From Ancylomarina subtilis (lineage in GTDB: Bacteria > Bacteroidota > Bacteroidia > Bacteroidales > Marinifilaceae), in assembly GCF_004217115.1 (NCBI RefSeq), contig NZ_SHKN01000003.1, positions 124,001 through 188,000 of the forward strand: DNA of 64,000 nucleotides, read 5' to 3'. The position numbers and the translations under genes were made by a program. The notes below the pieces were generated by a model. It saw nothing but the letters and a program-made list of their open reading frames with translations, searched no databases and was not told the origin of the DNA. Each line of letters starts with the position of its first letter. Position 1 is the first letter of the stretch. Of this stretch, positions 37,263 through 47,130 are shown piece after piece.

Positions 37263-37841
37263 ATGAATAATTTTAAAGATATACAGTCGATTTGGGATAG
37301 TCAGGAAAATGATAACACAATTGAAATTCCTAAAACCCTGAGAAAAAAAATCAAAAAGGCTAACAGTGTAGTGAATGATAGTCATGCAAAAACTATCATT
37401 ATTTTAGCGATAACAGCAATTTTAGTAACAGTGGGCTATTTCCTGATTATTAAGCAAGGCTCGCTTATAACAATTACAGGGCTAGTAGCTATGCTATTGG
37501 CTTTAATCGTAAGAATTGGAATAGAAGTCATGAGTTTAAATAGAAAAAAGAAGTTGGATGTTTTAGCTACGTCTAAGCACTTAGCTAAGGACTTGTCGAA
37601 TTATTATATGTGGCGAAAAAGAATTCACAAGTTCCCAACTCTGCTTACAGTTTCAGCTTACATACTTGGTGTAGGTCTTTTATTTATTGAGTTTAGGGTA
37701 CATCTTACATCTTTTTGGTTCAATTTCTTCTTGATGGAGTTTGTAGTCATAGCGATTGTCCTATTTTTCTTTATTCGAAAGAAAATAAGACAAGAGGTAA
37801 ATTCTCTTGCAGAACTCATTGCGATGTACGAGGCAGAATAA
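37263..37841 (+). CDS. membrane protein paired with ECF sigma factor
   Basis: A 192-residue protein: an N-terminal soluble segment of about 40 residues (KDIQSIWDSQEND), then two helix pairs (about 42-62/66-84 and 127-145/148-172) and a short C-terminal tail. The IW-x-x-Q leader is common in Bacteroidota membrane proteins that follow ECF sigma genes and may hold the sigma factor, so an anti-sigma role is likely but unproven. It starts 17 bases after the sigma gene. Confidence 0.65.
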   Translation: MNNFKDIQSIWDSQENDNTIEIPKTLRKKIKKANSVVNDSHAKTIIILAITAILVTVGYFLIIKQGSLITITGLVAMLLALIVRIGIEVMSLNRKKKLDVLATSKHLAKDLSNYYMWRKRIHKFPTLLTVSAYILGVGLLFIEFRVHLTSFWFNFFLMEFVVIAIVLFFFIRKKIRQEVNSLAELIAMYEAE

Positions 37842-37862
37842 ATATTTAAGAAAAGTATTGGG

Positions 37863-38867
37863 CTATTGTGGAAAATACTTTACAGTATCTTCAATACTTT
37901 TCTTAATATCAATAAATTTAAAATCCAAAGTCTCCTTAATTTTCTGATTGGAGTAATAGGTGCAGTTGTGTGATGATCGAGCAGTGGCTTTAGTGAAGCT
38001 GGGTTCTTTAAATAGGAAAATCTTTTTTAAATAAGCCAGTCTCCAGGCAATTCCTGTTAAAAAGGGTGAAGCATATTTGTTTGGCTCCGGTAGGTTCAAT
38101 GCTTTTGCAATCGTCTTGAAGATGAATTCGTAGCTGCAATTATCAGAATTCAGTAGAAAACGTTGATTTTTAATATCTGAATCCATAAGCTGAATCATAG
38201 CTTTACTGACATCTCTGACATCGACATAACCGGTAATGCCACGGGTAAAGTATTTCATGCCTTTAGCTACAGATGTGAATAGTAGTGATGATCCTTTGTG
38301 CCAATGACCTGGTCCCAATATGATAGAGGGGTTGACAATAACGGCATCTAATCCTTCTTCGATACCCCGCCAAACTTCAAGTTCCGAATTGAATTTACTC
38401 ATCGAATAATCAGAGCGTTTATCTTCAGGACTCCAGGGTGTTGTTTCGGATACAACTTCGTCTTTTTCTTCGGGAGTCCCCAGCGCTGCAACAGAACTAA
38501 CAAAGCAGAGTTTTTGAATTTTATGATCCAAGCAGGTATTAACGAGATTGCGTGTGCCTTCTACATTAATTCGTTTTATTTTTGCCTTATCAGCTTTTTT
38601 GAATGAAACAATAGCGGCACAATGATAGACTTTTGTGATGCCTTCGAGGGCATTTTCCAAAGACTCAATATCCAGCATATCACCATTTACCCATTCAATC
38701 TTATCAAAGAGTTCATCTGCAGAATCGGTATAATAGGAAAAGCATTCACGGACATCCAGTAAAGAGCTGTTTTCTCTTTTTAAGGCACGAATGCTTTCGC
38801 CTTTTTTTGCCAAATCGAAAAGTAAGTGTGAACCGACCAGACCGGTACCGCCAGTAACTAGAATCAT
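37863..38867 (-). CDS. NAD-dependent epimerase/dehydratase (extended SDR)
   Basis: A 334-residue Rossmann-fold enzyme. The nucleotide motif VTGGTGLVGSHL lies at residues 4-15; VYHCAAIVSF and the active-site set Ser (CFVSSVAALG), Tyr-x-x-x-Lys (YSMSKF) are present; NPSIILGPGHW follows. It resembles the dihydroflavonol-reductase/nucleoside-sugar-epimerase branch. The substrate is unknown. It lies downstream of the OsmC gene on the same strand, separated by an inverted repeat. Confidence 0.87.
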   Translation of the reverse strand: MILVTGGTGLVGSHLLFDLAKKGESIRALKRENSSLLDVRECFSYYTDSADELFDKIEWVNGDMLDIESLENALEGITKVYHCAAIVSFKKADKAKIKRINVEGTRNLVNTCLDHKIQKLCFVSSVAALGTPEEKDEVVSETTPWSPEDKRSDYSMSKFNSELEVWRGIEEGLDAVIVNPSIILGPGHWHKGSSLLFTSVAKGMKYFTRGITGYVDVRDVSKAMIQLMDSDIKNQRFLLNSDNCSYEFIFKTIAKALNLPEPNKYASPFLTGIAWRLAYLKKIFLFKEPSFTKATARSSHNCTYYSNQKIKETLDFKFIDIKKSIEDTVKYFPQ

Positions 38868-38896
38868 CTTGTAAAATTAATGAGAAAACGGGAGTA

Positions 38897-38928
38897 GAGT
38901 TAATGAGCCGAAATGAACTCATTAACTC
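38897..38928 (-). terminator. inverted repeat, terminator-like
   Basis: A perfect 11-bp stem GAGTTAATGAG / CTCATTAACTC lies 12 bases beyond the OsmC stop. The following minus-strand run (CCCGTTTTCTC) has only a short T tract, so termination may be partial and the SDR gene could be reached by read-through. Confidence 0.5.
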
Positions 38929-38940
38929 AAAATTCATTCA

Positions 38941-39351
38941 CTATTTAGGCCAAATTATTTTAATGCTTTGCTTCATGTTTGGACTCACACTTAGTGGGAC
39001 CGGACTTGTTCCTGCGACTGATTCGATGATTTTCTTTTCATCATCCGTGTAGGCTTTGTCAGGGAAAATAAATTCAGCAACCACTTCATCGACACGACGA
39101 GGATCAGCTGCCATTATTTTAGTAATGTTCAATTCTGTTCCAACAATATCGATATTGTTATCACGAGCCACAATGCCCATGATGGTCATAATGCACGATC
39201 CAAATGAGGTAGCCATCAAATCGGTTGGCGAAAAAGCTTCGCCTTTACCTTGGTTGTCAACGGGCGCATCGGTGTAAATTTTATTTCCCGATTGCAAGTG
39301 AATATTTTCAGTTCTTAGATCGCCTAAGTAGGTTGTTTTTACTGTTGTCAT
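38941..39351 (-). CDS. OsmC family protein
   Basis: A 136-residue protein of the OsmC/Ohr peroxidase fold: GEAFSPTDLMATSFGSCIMTIM contains the first reactive Cys (Cys53), and the C-terminal segment is TSPVPLSVSPN. In OsmC and Ohr a second Cys in this last segment resolves the disulfide; here the position is Ser116. The protein may thus use another reductant or have lost peroxidase activity (inference). Length normal. Confidence 0.88.
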   Translation of the reverse strand: MTTVKTTYLGDLRTENIHLQSGNKIYTDAPVDNQGKGEAFSPTDLMATSFGSCIMTIMGIVARDNNIDIVGTELNITKIMAADPRRVDEVVAEFIFPDKAYTDDEKKIIESVAGTSPVPLSVSPNMKQSIKIIWPK

Positions 39352-39705
39352 CGTATTATCCTTTTAATTGTAATTCCTATTATTCTTCAAGGAATTCTTA
39401 TGAATTCAAAGCTAAATATATTTATTAATTTCGGATTATAAGTATTTTTCCCATTGAGCTTAAAATTTGTCCTTTAGCCAGCTCATTTGCATGCTCTTAT
39501 TCCTTTGATTAAGTGTTGAGTATCGTTATCATGTCTTGTATTTTTTCTATATTTGTGAACTTTTGAGAAGAAGTATCGTATTCTGATTGATAATAATTAG
39601 GGCTAAACTGCAACTTATTTGGAGTTTGATTTAGTTGTGTCAATCAATTATTTTTTCTTAACCCGTTGATTTACGGGATGATTTGTTAAGTATCAAAATT
39701 AAAAT
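39352..39705. other. 354-base intergenic region before ileS
   Basis: AT-rich divergent spacer between the OsmC gene and ileS. It contains a -7 box at 39548 (listed separately). No T-box leader, tRNA or small gene was recognised. Confidence 0.45.
39548..39555 (+). promoter_or_regulatory. possible -7 box for ileS
   Basis: TATATTTG matches TAnnTTTG about 150 bases before the ileS ATG, with a TTA about 22 bases upstream in place of the usual TTG. Confidence 0.4.
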
Positions 39706-42700
39706 ATGAGCACAAAATTTCCAGATTACAAGAACTTAGATCTTTCACAGATCAATAAAGATGTCTTAAAAGAATGGGAAGAAAACAAGACTTTCGACAG
39801 GAGTTTAGAAACTCGTGAAGGAAATCCATCTTTTGTTTTCTACGAGGGACCCCCATCAGCAAATGGGATGCCTGGTATTCACCACGTGATGGCCCGTGCA
39901 TTGAAAGATATTGTATGTCGTTATAAAACGCTTAAGGGTTTCAAAGTAGATCGTAAAGCAGGTTGGGATACCCACGGACTTCCGGTTGAGTTGGGTGTTG
40001 AGAAGGAATTAGGTATTACCAAAGAAGATATTGGTAAGAAGATTTCTGTTGATGAATATAACGAAGCTTGTAGAACAAACGTGATGAAATATACACGTGA
40101 GTGGGAAGATTTGACTTCGAAGATGGGTTACTGGGTGAATATGGATGAGCCATATATCACTTACGATAACCGTTATATTGAGACTTTGTGGTGGTTGCTT
40201 AAGCAATTATTCGAGAAGGGATTCTTGTATAAGGGCTATACCATTCAGCCATTTTCTCCGGCTGCCGGAACAGGATTATCAACTCACGAGTTGAACCAAC
40301 CGGGCTGTTATAAAGATGTAAAAGACACAACGGCAGTTGGTCTGTTTAAGATTGAAAAAGACGCTAAGAGTGATTTCCTTTTCGAAGGAATCGACTGTGA
40401 TGCTTATTTCATGGCCTGGACAACTACGCCCTGGACTTTACCATCGAATACGGCTCTAGCTGTTGGTCCTAAGATCACTTATGTGCGTGTGCGTACTTTC
40501 AACCCATACACAGGTAAGGATTGTGTTGTTGTTTTAGCTAAAGATTTGTTCAACAATTTCTTCGATACTAATTTGAAGGATGTTGAACTAAGCGAATATA
40601 AAATTGGGGATAAGAAAATTCCTTACAAGCCACTTTCAGAGTGCGTCGGAACCGATCTTGAAGGCATTCGTTATGAGCAATTATTGCCATGGGTGAAGCC
40701 TGAAGGTGATGCGTTCCGTGTCATTTTAGGTGACTTTGTAACCATTGAAGATGGTACAGGTATTGTTCATATTGCGCCTACTTTCGGTGCAGATGATGAT
40801 AGAGTAGCCAAGGCAGCTGGTATTTCGCCACTTATCTTCCGCGATAAGGAAGGTAAAATGCAACCTATGGTTGACCGTACGGGTAAATTCTTCAAAATTG
40901 AAGAGTTGGATGAGGAGTTCGTAAAGAACCATGTAAATGTTGAGCTTTATGCACCTTATGCTGGTCGTTATGTGAAGAATGCTTTCGATTCTACTTTAAC
41001 TGAGAAAGATCCTACTTTGGATGTTGATATTTCTGTTGACTTGAAAAAGAACAGTCAGGCATTTAAGGTTGAAAAGCACGTTCACAACTACCCACACTGT
41101 TGGAGAACTGATAAGCCAGTATTGTATTATCCATTGGATTCATGGTTTATTAAGACTACTGCTGTTCGCGATCGTATGATCGAACTCAACAAAACCATTA
41201 ACTGGAAACCGAAATCAACAGGTGAAGGTCGTTTTGGTAAGTGGTTAGAGAACTTACAGGATTGGAATCTATCCCGTTCTCGTTACTGGGGTACACCTCT
41301 GCCTATCTGGGTTAGCGAAGACCGCAGCGAGATGAAATGTATTGGTTCTGTATCTGAGCTGAAAGCTGAGATTGTTAAGTCAATCGAAAAAGGATACATG
41401 AGCGAAAACATGCTTGAGAAATATGTAGATGGTGACAACACAAAAGAGAACTACGAGAAGTTCGATCTTCACCGTCCGTATGTTGATGATATCGTATTGG
41501 TGAGTGAGTCGGGACAGAAACTTTTCCGTGAGCTTGATCTTATTGATGTTTGGTTCGACTCAGGAGCGATGCCATATGCACAGCAACATTATCCATTTGA
41601 GAACAAAGAGGATTTCGATAAGAAATTCCCTGCCCAGTTTATTGCTGAGGGTGTGGACCAAACTCGTGGATGGTTCTTTACGCTGCATGCCATTGCAACA
41701 ATGTGTTTTGATGGAGTCGCATTCGAGAATATCATCTCGAACGGATTGGTACTTGATGCAACTGGAAATAAAATGTCGAAGCGTTTGGGTAATGCGGTTG
41801 ACCCATTCTCTACAATTGAGAAGTATGGTTCTGATCCATTACGTTGGTATATGATTACCAATGCTCAGCCTTGGGATAATTTGAAATTTGATTTAAATGG
41901 TGTTGAAGAAGTTCGTCGTAAATTCTTCGGAACACTTTACAATACATACAGTTTCTTCCAATTGTACGCTAATGTGGATGGATTTACCTATTCAGAAGCT
42001 GATGTACCAATGGAAAAACGCCCTGAGATTGATCGCTGGATTCTTTCTCTTCTGAACTCATTGGTGAAAGAAGTAGAGGAGTGTTACGAGGCTTATGAGC
42101 CAACTCGTGCGGGTCGTGCTATTCAGGATTTCGTAAATGAGAATTTATCAAACTGGTACGTTCGTTTATGTCGTAAGCGTTATTGGGGAGGTGACTATTC
42201 TACAGATAAGATTTCGGCTTATCAAACACTTTATAAGTGTCTTGAGACGATCTCTATTTTGGGATCACCAATTGCACCATTCTTTATGGATCGTTTATTC
42301 TTAGACTTAAATTCTGTGACCAAACGTTACACTGAGAATTCTGTTCATTTGGTAGATTTCCCAGCTGCTGACGAGTCTGTTATTGACAAAGCTCTTGAGG
42401 AAAGACAGGATATGGCTCAGAAGATTTCTTCAATGGTATTAGGTCTTCGTCGTAAAGTGAAGATTCGTGTACGTCAGCCATTGAGCAAGATTATGGTGCC
42501 AATTCTTGACGAAAGTATGATTCCTCAGTTGGAAGCTGTAAAAGGCATTATTCTTTCTGAGATTAATGTGAAGGAAATGGAGTTCATTACCGACACATCT
42601 GGTGTTCTGATTAAGAGAATCAAGCCTAATTTCAAGACTCTTGGACCTAAGCATGGTAAAATCATGAAGCAAATTGCTGGTGAGATTGCTAAAATGACTC

Positions 42701-43146
42701 AGGATGATATTGTAAATTTTGAAAAGGCTGCTGAATTCTCTATTGTTGTTAACGATGAGACTGTTGTCTTGACGCTTCAGGATGTTGAAATCATTTCGGA
42801 AGATATTCCAGGATGGTTGGTTGCGAATGAAGGTAAGCTAACAGTTGCCCTTGATGTAAACATAACTGAAGAATTACGTCAGGAAGGTATTGCTCGTGAA
42901 TTTATCAATAGAATTCAAAACTTGCGTAAGGATAGCGATTTTGATGTAACGGATAAGATTACATTGGAAATTGCGATGCACGATGCGATAAATGATGCTG
43001 TTTCAACTCACAAAGATTATATTGGAAGTCAAACTCTGGCAGAATCAGTGAGTTTAGTTGAAAAAATAGACGGAGCAGATGCAAAAGAAGTAGAAATCGA
43101 GGCTGGAATCGAAACTTATATTCGAATTAAAAAGCTTAGTGTGTAA
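39706..43146 (+). CDS. ileS: isoleucyl-tRNA synthetase, GXHH (IleRS2) type
   Basis: A 1146-residue class Ia synthetase that charges tRNA-Ile and edits valine. It is longer than the 938-residue E. coli enzyme and has the eukaryote-like architecture. The HIGH signature is replaced by GIHH (residues 57-60, in ANGMPGIHHV), so the first His and the Gly are swapped. The second signature KMSKR is at 689-693. The editing domain contains WTTTPWTLPSNTA. IleRS2 enzymes resist mupirocin, and published work ties the GXHH variant to very high resistance. The start follows the AT-rich leader and matches family N-termini. Confidence 0.96.
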   Translation: MSTKFPDYKNLDLSQINKDVLKEWEENKTFDRSLETREGNPSFVFYEGPPSANGMPGIHHVMARALKDIVCRYKTLKGFKVDRKAGWDTHGLPVELGVEKELGITKEDIGKKISVDEYNEACRTNVMKYTREWEDLTSKMGYWVNMDEPYITYDNRYIETLWWLLKQLFEKGFLYKGYTIQPFSPAAGTGLSTHELNQPGCYKDVKDTTAVGLFKIEKDAKSDFLFEGIDCDAYFMAWTTTPWTLPSNTALAVGPKITYVRVRTFNPYTGKDCVVVLAKDLFNNFFDTNLKDVELSEYKIGDKKIPYKPLSECVGTDLEGIRYEQLLPWVKPEGDAFRVILGDFVTIEDGTGIVHIAPTFGADDDRVAKAAGISPLIFRDKEGKMQPMVDRTGKFFKIEELDEEFVKNHVNVELYAPYAGRYVKNAFDSTLTEKDPTLDVDISVDLKKNSQAFKVEKHVHNYPHCWRTDKPVLYYPLDSWFIKTTAVRDRMIELNKTINWKPKSTGEGRFGKWLENLQDWNLSRSRYWGTPLPIWVSEDRSEMKCIGSVSELKAEIVKSIEKGYMSENMLEKYVDGDNTKENYEKFDLHRPYVDDIVLVSESGQKLFRELDLIDVWFDSGAMPYAQQHYPFENKEDFDKKFPAQFIAEGVDQTRGWFFTLHAIATMCFDGVAFENIISNGLVLDATGNKMSKRLGNAVDPFSTIEKYGSDPLRWYMITNAQPWDNLKFDLNGVEEVRRKFFGTLYNTYSFFQLYANVDGFTYSEADVPMEKRPEIDRWILSLLNSLVKEVEECYEAYEPTRAGRAIQDFVNENLSNWYVRLCRKRYWGGDYSTDKISAYQTLYKCLETISILGSPIAPFFMDRLFLDLNSVTKRYTENSVHLVDFPAADESVIDKALEERQDMAQKISSMVLGLRRKVKIRVRQPLSKIMVPILDESMIPQLEAVKGIILSEINVKEMEFITDTSGVLIKRIKPNFKTLGPKHGKIMKQIAGEIAKMTQDDIVNFEKAAEFSIVVNDETVVLTLQDVEIISEDIPGWLVANEGKLTVALDVNITEELRQEGIAREFINRIQNLRKDSDFDVTDKITLEIAMHDAINDAVSTHKDYIGSQTLAESVSLVEKIDGADAKEVEIEAGIETYIRIKKLSV

Positions 43147-43183
43147 TACTTTTTTTGTTATCTTTAGGATCAAATCCAAAATT

Positions 43184-43561
43184 ATGACTGAAAAAAAACG
43201 CTATACAGACGAAGAATTACTTGAGTTCAAAGAATTGATTTCTCAGAAACTCGTAAAAGCTAAGAAAGACTATGAAACCTTGAAGGCTGTTATTTCTAAT
43301 AGCTCGGGAAACGATATTGAAGATACTTCTCCTACGTTTAAAGTTCTTGAAGAAGGAGCATCAGTTTTATCGAAAGAAGAGGCTGGAAGATTGGCTCAGC
43401 GTCAAGCTAAATTCATTAGTCATTTGGAAGCTGCTCTAATTAGAATAGAGAATAAGAACTATGGTATTTGTCGTGAGACTGGTAATTTGATTTCTAAAGA
43501 AAGATTGCGCGCTGTTCCTCATGCTACGCTAAGCATAGCTGCGAAGAACAAGCAAGTCTGA
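43184..43561 (+). CDS. TraR/DksA family regulator with degenerate zinc finger
   Basis: About 125 residues from the ATG at 43184 (MTEKKRYTDEELLEF); the frame is open from 43139 inside the end of ileS, but the internal start avoids that overlap. An N-terminal helical coiled-coil is followed by the DksA-like C-terminal segment YGICRETGNLISKERLRAVP. Only one of the four zinc Cys positions is Cys, the usual state of this small Bacteroidota family. It probably modulates RNA polymerase through the secondary channel (inference). It may be read with ileS; a TTATCTTTAGG sequence at 43158 could also start it. A terminator follows. Confidence 0.85.
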   Translation: MTEKKRYTDEELLEFKELISQKLVKAKKDYETLKAVISNSSGNDIEDTSPTFKVLEEGASVLSKEEAGRLAQRQAKFISHLEAALIRIENKNYGICRETGNLISKERLRAVPHATLSIAAKNKQV

Positions 43562-43581
43562 TAAAAATATAAGACACAGAA

Positions 43582-43617
43582 AATGATTGGGAGAGGAATC
43601 TTCCAATCATTTTTGTT
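43582..43617 (+). terminator. rho-independent terminator after DksA-like gene
   Basis: ATGATTGGGA and TTCCAATCAT form a stem with one G-T pair, followed by TTTTGTTTA, 21 bases after the stop codon. Confidence 0.78.
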
Positions 43618-43749
43618 TATATTCGGGGCTGTAAGTTATAAACGTGAAATTAGGCTTCTGTTTTGTAGGTAGTGATTTTGTTTTTTCAGATGATCTGAGT
43701 GATCACTCAAATAGTCCTGTCGTTGAAATATTAACATTAAAACAATAGC

Positions 43750-44367
43750 ATGTCATTAATAAAAAAATCAGCACTCTTTATTGTTGTGCTTTTAATACTC
43801 GATCAGGTTTTTAAAATATGGATTAAAACCCACATGATGCTTGGTGAGGAATTCCCAGTATTTGATGATTGGTTTATCATTCATTTTATCGAGAATAATG
43901 GAATGGCCTTCGGGATGGAGTTGGAAGGTAAAATGGGTAAAATTCTTCTAAGTTTATTTCGTATCGTGGCAATCTGCGGTATTGGCTGGTATTTAAATGA
44001 TATTTGTAAGAAGAAAGCGCCCAGAGGCTTGATTATATCTATTGGGTTAATCTTTGCCGGAGCTATGGGTAATATTATTGATAGTGCCTTTTATGGTATG
44101 ATTTTTAACGATAGCTATTATCAGGTAGCCAGCTTTTTACCTGAAGCAGGAGGCTATTCGTCATTCCTACATGGTAAGGTTGTTGATATGTTATATTTCC
44201 CTTTAGTTGATGGGAATTTTCCATCATGGGTTCCATTCTGGGGAGGTGATCATTTTGTGTTCTTCCGTCCCGTATTTAATGTCGCGGATTCCTATATTAC
44301 GATTGGGGTCACCTTAATTCTTCTTTTTCACAAGAAATACTTTGTACAGGAAATATCTAAGAAATAG
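43750..44367 (+). CDS. lspA: lipoprotein signal peptidase
   Basis: A 205-residue inner-membrane aspartyl peptidase that removes the signal peptide from prolipoproteins. The catalytic pair is Asp146 (VVDMLYFPL) and Asp180 (FNVADSYI); LDQVFKIW and ENNGMAFG are also conserved. It is about 40 residues longer than E. coli LspA because of a loop at about 115-140 and an aromatic stretch at about 155-172, as in other Bacteroidota. It serves the many lipoproteins encoded nearby. Confidence 0.95.
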   Translation: MSLIKKSALFIVVLLILDQVFKIWIKTHMMLGEEFPVFDDWFIIHFIENNGMAFGMELEGKMGKILLSLFRIVAICGIGWYLNDICKKKAPRGLIISIGLIFAGAMGNIIDSAFYGMIFNDSYYQVASFLPEAGGYSSFLHGKVVDMLYFPLVDGNFPSWVPFWGGDHFVFFRPVFNVADSYITIGVTLILLFHKKYFVQEISKK

Positions 44368-44386
44368 ATTTTTTGATAAATGCATA

Positions 44387-44422
44387 AAAAAATAGCCTTG
44401 GAGATTCTCCAAGGCTATTTTT
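44387..44422. terminator. bidirectional terminator between lspA and gltX
   Basis: AAAATAGCCTTGGAG and CTCCAAGGCTATTTT form a perfect stem with a three-base loop. It is flanked by As on the left and Ts on the right, so it can end both convergent genes. Confidence 0.88.
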
Positions 44423-44439
44423 GTTAGTTATTGATTGTG

Positions 44440-45966
44440 TTACAGTGTTTCACATGCAAAATCAATTCGGGATAAAGTTTCTTCTTTACCCAATAACTCA
44501 ATAATATCGAACATATGTGGACCTTTTCCAGCACCAACCATAGCCAACCGGAATGGATTCATAACCTTACCAAAGCCAATTTCTTTAGCAGTAATCCATT
44601 CTTTTACGATAGCTTCGGTATTTGCTGAAGAGAAGTCAGAAATATCAGTCAGGATTGTTTTTAGCTCTTGCATTAATTCCGGAGCATCAGCTTTCCAGGA
44701 TTTCTTGGCTGTTTTGGCATCAAATTCTTTTGGAGCTTCGAAAAAGAAATTCACTTGCTCCCAAAGTTCGGCGATAAAATCAACGCGATCTTTTACCATA
44801 GCACAAATACGTTTCACCTTGTCCTGATCGGCTTCAATCCCTTTCTCTGCAAGGACTTCCTGAGTGAAAAGCTGACCAATTTCATCATCCGATTTAGCCA
44901 TTAAGTATTGGCGATTGAACCATTTTGTTTTCTCTGGATCGAATTTAGAACCTGACTTGCCCACTCTTTCCAATGAGAAAGCTTGTGACAATTCTTCCAT
45001 AGAGAAGATTTCTTGTTCTGTTCCCGGATTCCAACCTAAAAAGGCAAGCATATTGATAAATGCTTCAGGAAAATAACCATCTTCACGGTAACCCGATGAA
45101 ATATCCTGTGATTTTGGATCAGTCCAAAGCAATGGGAATACAGGGAATCCAAGTTTATCACCATCGCGCTTGCTTAGTTTACCTTTTCCAACGGGTTTAA
45201 GAATAAGAGGAAGGTGAGCAAATTTTGGCATCGCAGCTTCCCAACCCAGTTTTTTGTACAATAAAACGTGAAGAGGCATAGAGGGTAACCACTCTTCGCC
45301 ACGAATAACGTGAGAAATCTTCATCAAATAATCATCAACGACATTAGCCAAATGATAAGTTGGCATGCCGTCTGATTTGAAAAGAACTTTATCATCAAGA
45401 GCCGAAGTGTTGAATACAACTTGCTGTCTGATTTCATCTTCAAGATGAAGTTCTTCATTTACAGGCATTTTGAAACGAACCACATAAGCCTCTCCTGACT
45501 CCAGTTTAGCTTTAACCTCTTCAGCACTTAAAGCTAATGAGTTGTTCAACTGACCACGAGTTTCAGAGTTGTAGGTAAAGGTTTTCTTTTCCGCTTCATA
45601 TTCGTTACGAATAGCATCCAATTCTTCAGCAGTATCAAATGCGTAGTAGGCATCACCTGAAGCGATCAGTTTTTCAGCATACTCGCGATACAAAGGTTTT
45701 CTTTCAGACTGACGGTATGGGCCATATTCCCCACCAACAGTAGCACCCTCGTCAATCGTAATACCACACCATTTCAGGGCCTCAACAATATAATCTTCAG
45801 CACCTGGAACATAACGGGTTTGATCGGTATCTTCAATTCTTAATAGAAATTCGCCACCATGCTTACGGGCAAACAGATAGTTGAAAAGGGCTGTTCTCAC
45901 ACCTCCCATATGCAATGGTCCTGTTGGACTAGGGGCAAATCGAACTCTGACTTTATTATCGCTCAT
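44440..45966 (-). CDS. gltX: glutamyl-tRNA synthetase
   Basis: A 508-residue class Ib synthetase. The HIGH-type motif is HMGG in [20 protein letters not shown] at the N-terminus; the KMSKS-type motif is KLSKR in [15 protein letters not shown]. The C-terminal third is the helical anticodon-binding region. Length normal. As no glutaminyl-tRNA synthetase is in view, I cannot tell from this window whether it also charges tRNA-Gln. Confidence 0.96.
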   Translation of the reverse strand: MSDNKVRVRFAPSPTGPLHMGGVRTALFNYLFARKHGGEFLLRIEDTDQTRYVPGAEDYIVEALKWCGITIDEGATVGGEYGPYRQSERKPLYREYAEKLIASGDAYYAFDTAEELDAIRNEYEAEKKTFTYNSETRGQLNNSLALSAEEVKAKLESGEAYVVRFKMPVNEELHLEDEIRQQVVFNTSALDDKVLFKSDGMPTYHLANVVDDYLMKISHVIRGEEWLPSMPLHVLLYKKLGWEAAMPKFAHLPLILKPVGKGKLSKRDGDKLGFPVFPLLWTDPKSQDISSGYREDGYFPEAFINMLAFLGWNPGTEQEIFSMEELSQAFSLERVGKSGSKFDPEKTKWFNRQYLMAKSDDEIGQLFTQEVLAEKGIEADQDKVKRICAMVKDRVDFIAELWEQVNFFFEAPKEFDAKTAKKSWKADAPELMQELKTILTDISDFSSANTEAIVKEWITAKEIGFGKVMNPFRLAMVGAGKGPHMFDIIELLGKEETLSRIDFACETL

Positions 45967-46120
45967 GATTTTATCCTTATAATATTTTAATTCCTGACGA
46001 CCAGGTTTGATAATTCAAATTTTGACAAAGATAACAATTATTGTATCATCTGTGTTCGCTAATATGGAGCTTGAATGCTCTATTAAAGAAATATTTGACT
46101 TCGATTTTCTGGAAATAAGA

Positions 46121-46148
46121 AAGGAGCTCCTTTTTAAAGAAACTCCTT
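46121..46148 (-). terminator. possible terminator after HU-CCDC81/SPOR gene
   Basis: On the minus strand AAGGAGTTTCTT pairs with AAGGAGCTCCTT using two G-T pairs, and is followed by TCTTATTT. It lies 26 bases beyond the stop codon. Confidence 0.5.
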
Positions 46149-46173
46149 AGAAATATTTTAAAACAGATCGTTG

Positions 46174-47130
46174 TTATTTTTGTAGAACCCAACAAGATGC
46201 ATTGGGGTTTCTTTGTAAGACTTTTTTTCGGAATCGATCGGCTTCTTTCTTTGAGTTGAATTTGTTTAGAGCAACTGCATAGAGGTTTTTATTCTTAATA
46301 ATCTTTGCCGGATATGAGTTGGCTTCAATAACAGTTTTCAAGATCTTAGCGTTCTCGATATTTGAAAAACTTCCTGCGATTAAGTAATATTTACCCTTAA
46401 TCGATTTATTTTTAATGGCAGCCTTCGGTTTTGCATAAATGATTCGAGGCTCAAAACTAACCAACTCGTTTGCTGGAGAGATTCTATCATTTTGGCTAAG
46501 CAGTTTTGTTTTCTGTACGTCAGGTCTGCTCTCCATCACACTGAAAGAAGCTGAAGCCTGATGTTGATTATTATTCAGATTAACCGGAATAAGTGCCAAA
46601 CCTAAAAAGAAAGGAATGGTAACTGCAGCATAAACTTTACGTTTTAGGCTAACCCGTCCCCAGAAATTCTCCTTAATGATAAGGGAACGAACCTGAGGGT
46701 TTTCCTGGATGACCTGATCAGGAAGCTCAAAACTCTCCATGCCGAACAAATCTGCAAGAAAGTTGATGTCTTTAGCCGGTTCAAATTGCAATTTATGGCG
46801 TTTGTTGTAAAACAATTCCCCTAATTCACTAAATATGACCCTTTCGTTTCTGCGTAAACGGACACTAACATCTTCGATATAAAGTTCAATTGATCGTTTT
46901 GCTTCAGAATAAGTTAGTCTCTCCTCTTCAGCTAAACAATTAATAAGTAATCCATCGTTCTGTTTTAGATTTCGGTTGAAACTAACAGCCTTTGATGGAG
47001 GAAGCATCTCATTGGTGAGAGGATTCTCTTGAGCCGGACAATAGTTGGCTACAAAGCCACCTAAGCCAGGAAGAATCACACAGTCGTGAATGAATAATAA
47101 ATCCTTTATATATCTTGATATTTCTAGCAT
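46174..47130 (-). CDS. HU-CCDC81 and SPOR domain protein
   Basis: A 318-residue bitopic protein. Residues 1-125 carry the two-part HU-CCDC81 DNA-binding-like fold (HDCVILPGLGGFVANY, then FNRNLKQNDGLL). A single helix lies at about 165-182. The C-terminal SPOR domain (about 243-318, YYLIAGSFSNIENAKIL) binds denuded peptidoglycan at the division septum in other proteins. It may link nucleoid or cytosolic factors with the septal wall (inference). Common in Bacteroidota, function not established. Confidence 0.87.
   Translation of the reverse strand: MLEISRYIKDLLFIHDCVILPGLGGFVANYCPAQENPLTNEMLPPSKAVSFNRNLKQNDGLLINCLAEEERLTYSEAKRSIELYIEDVSVRLRRNERVIFSELGELFYNKRHKLQFEPAKDINFLADLFGMESFELPDQVIQENPQVRSLIIKENFWGRVSLKRKVYAAVTIPFFLGLALIPVNLNNNQHQASASFSVMESRPDVQKTKLLSQNDRISPANELVSFEPRIIYAKPKAAIKNKSIKGKYYLIAGSFSNIENAKILKTVIEANSYPAKIIKNKNLYAVALNKFNSKKEADRFRKKVLQRNPNASCWVLQK

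Noticed and set aside
37842-37900. AAAGTATT/AATACTTT repeats between the sigma operon and the SDR gene as a terminator
   Set aside because: The arms are short and fall partly within the SDR coding end, and no clean stem with a T tract is formed.
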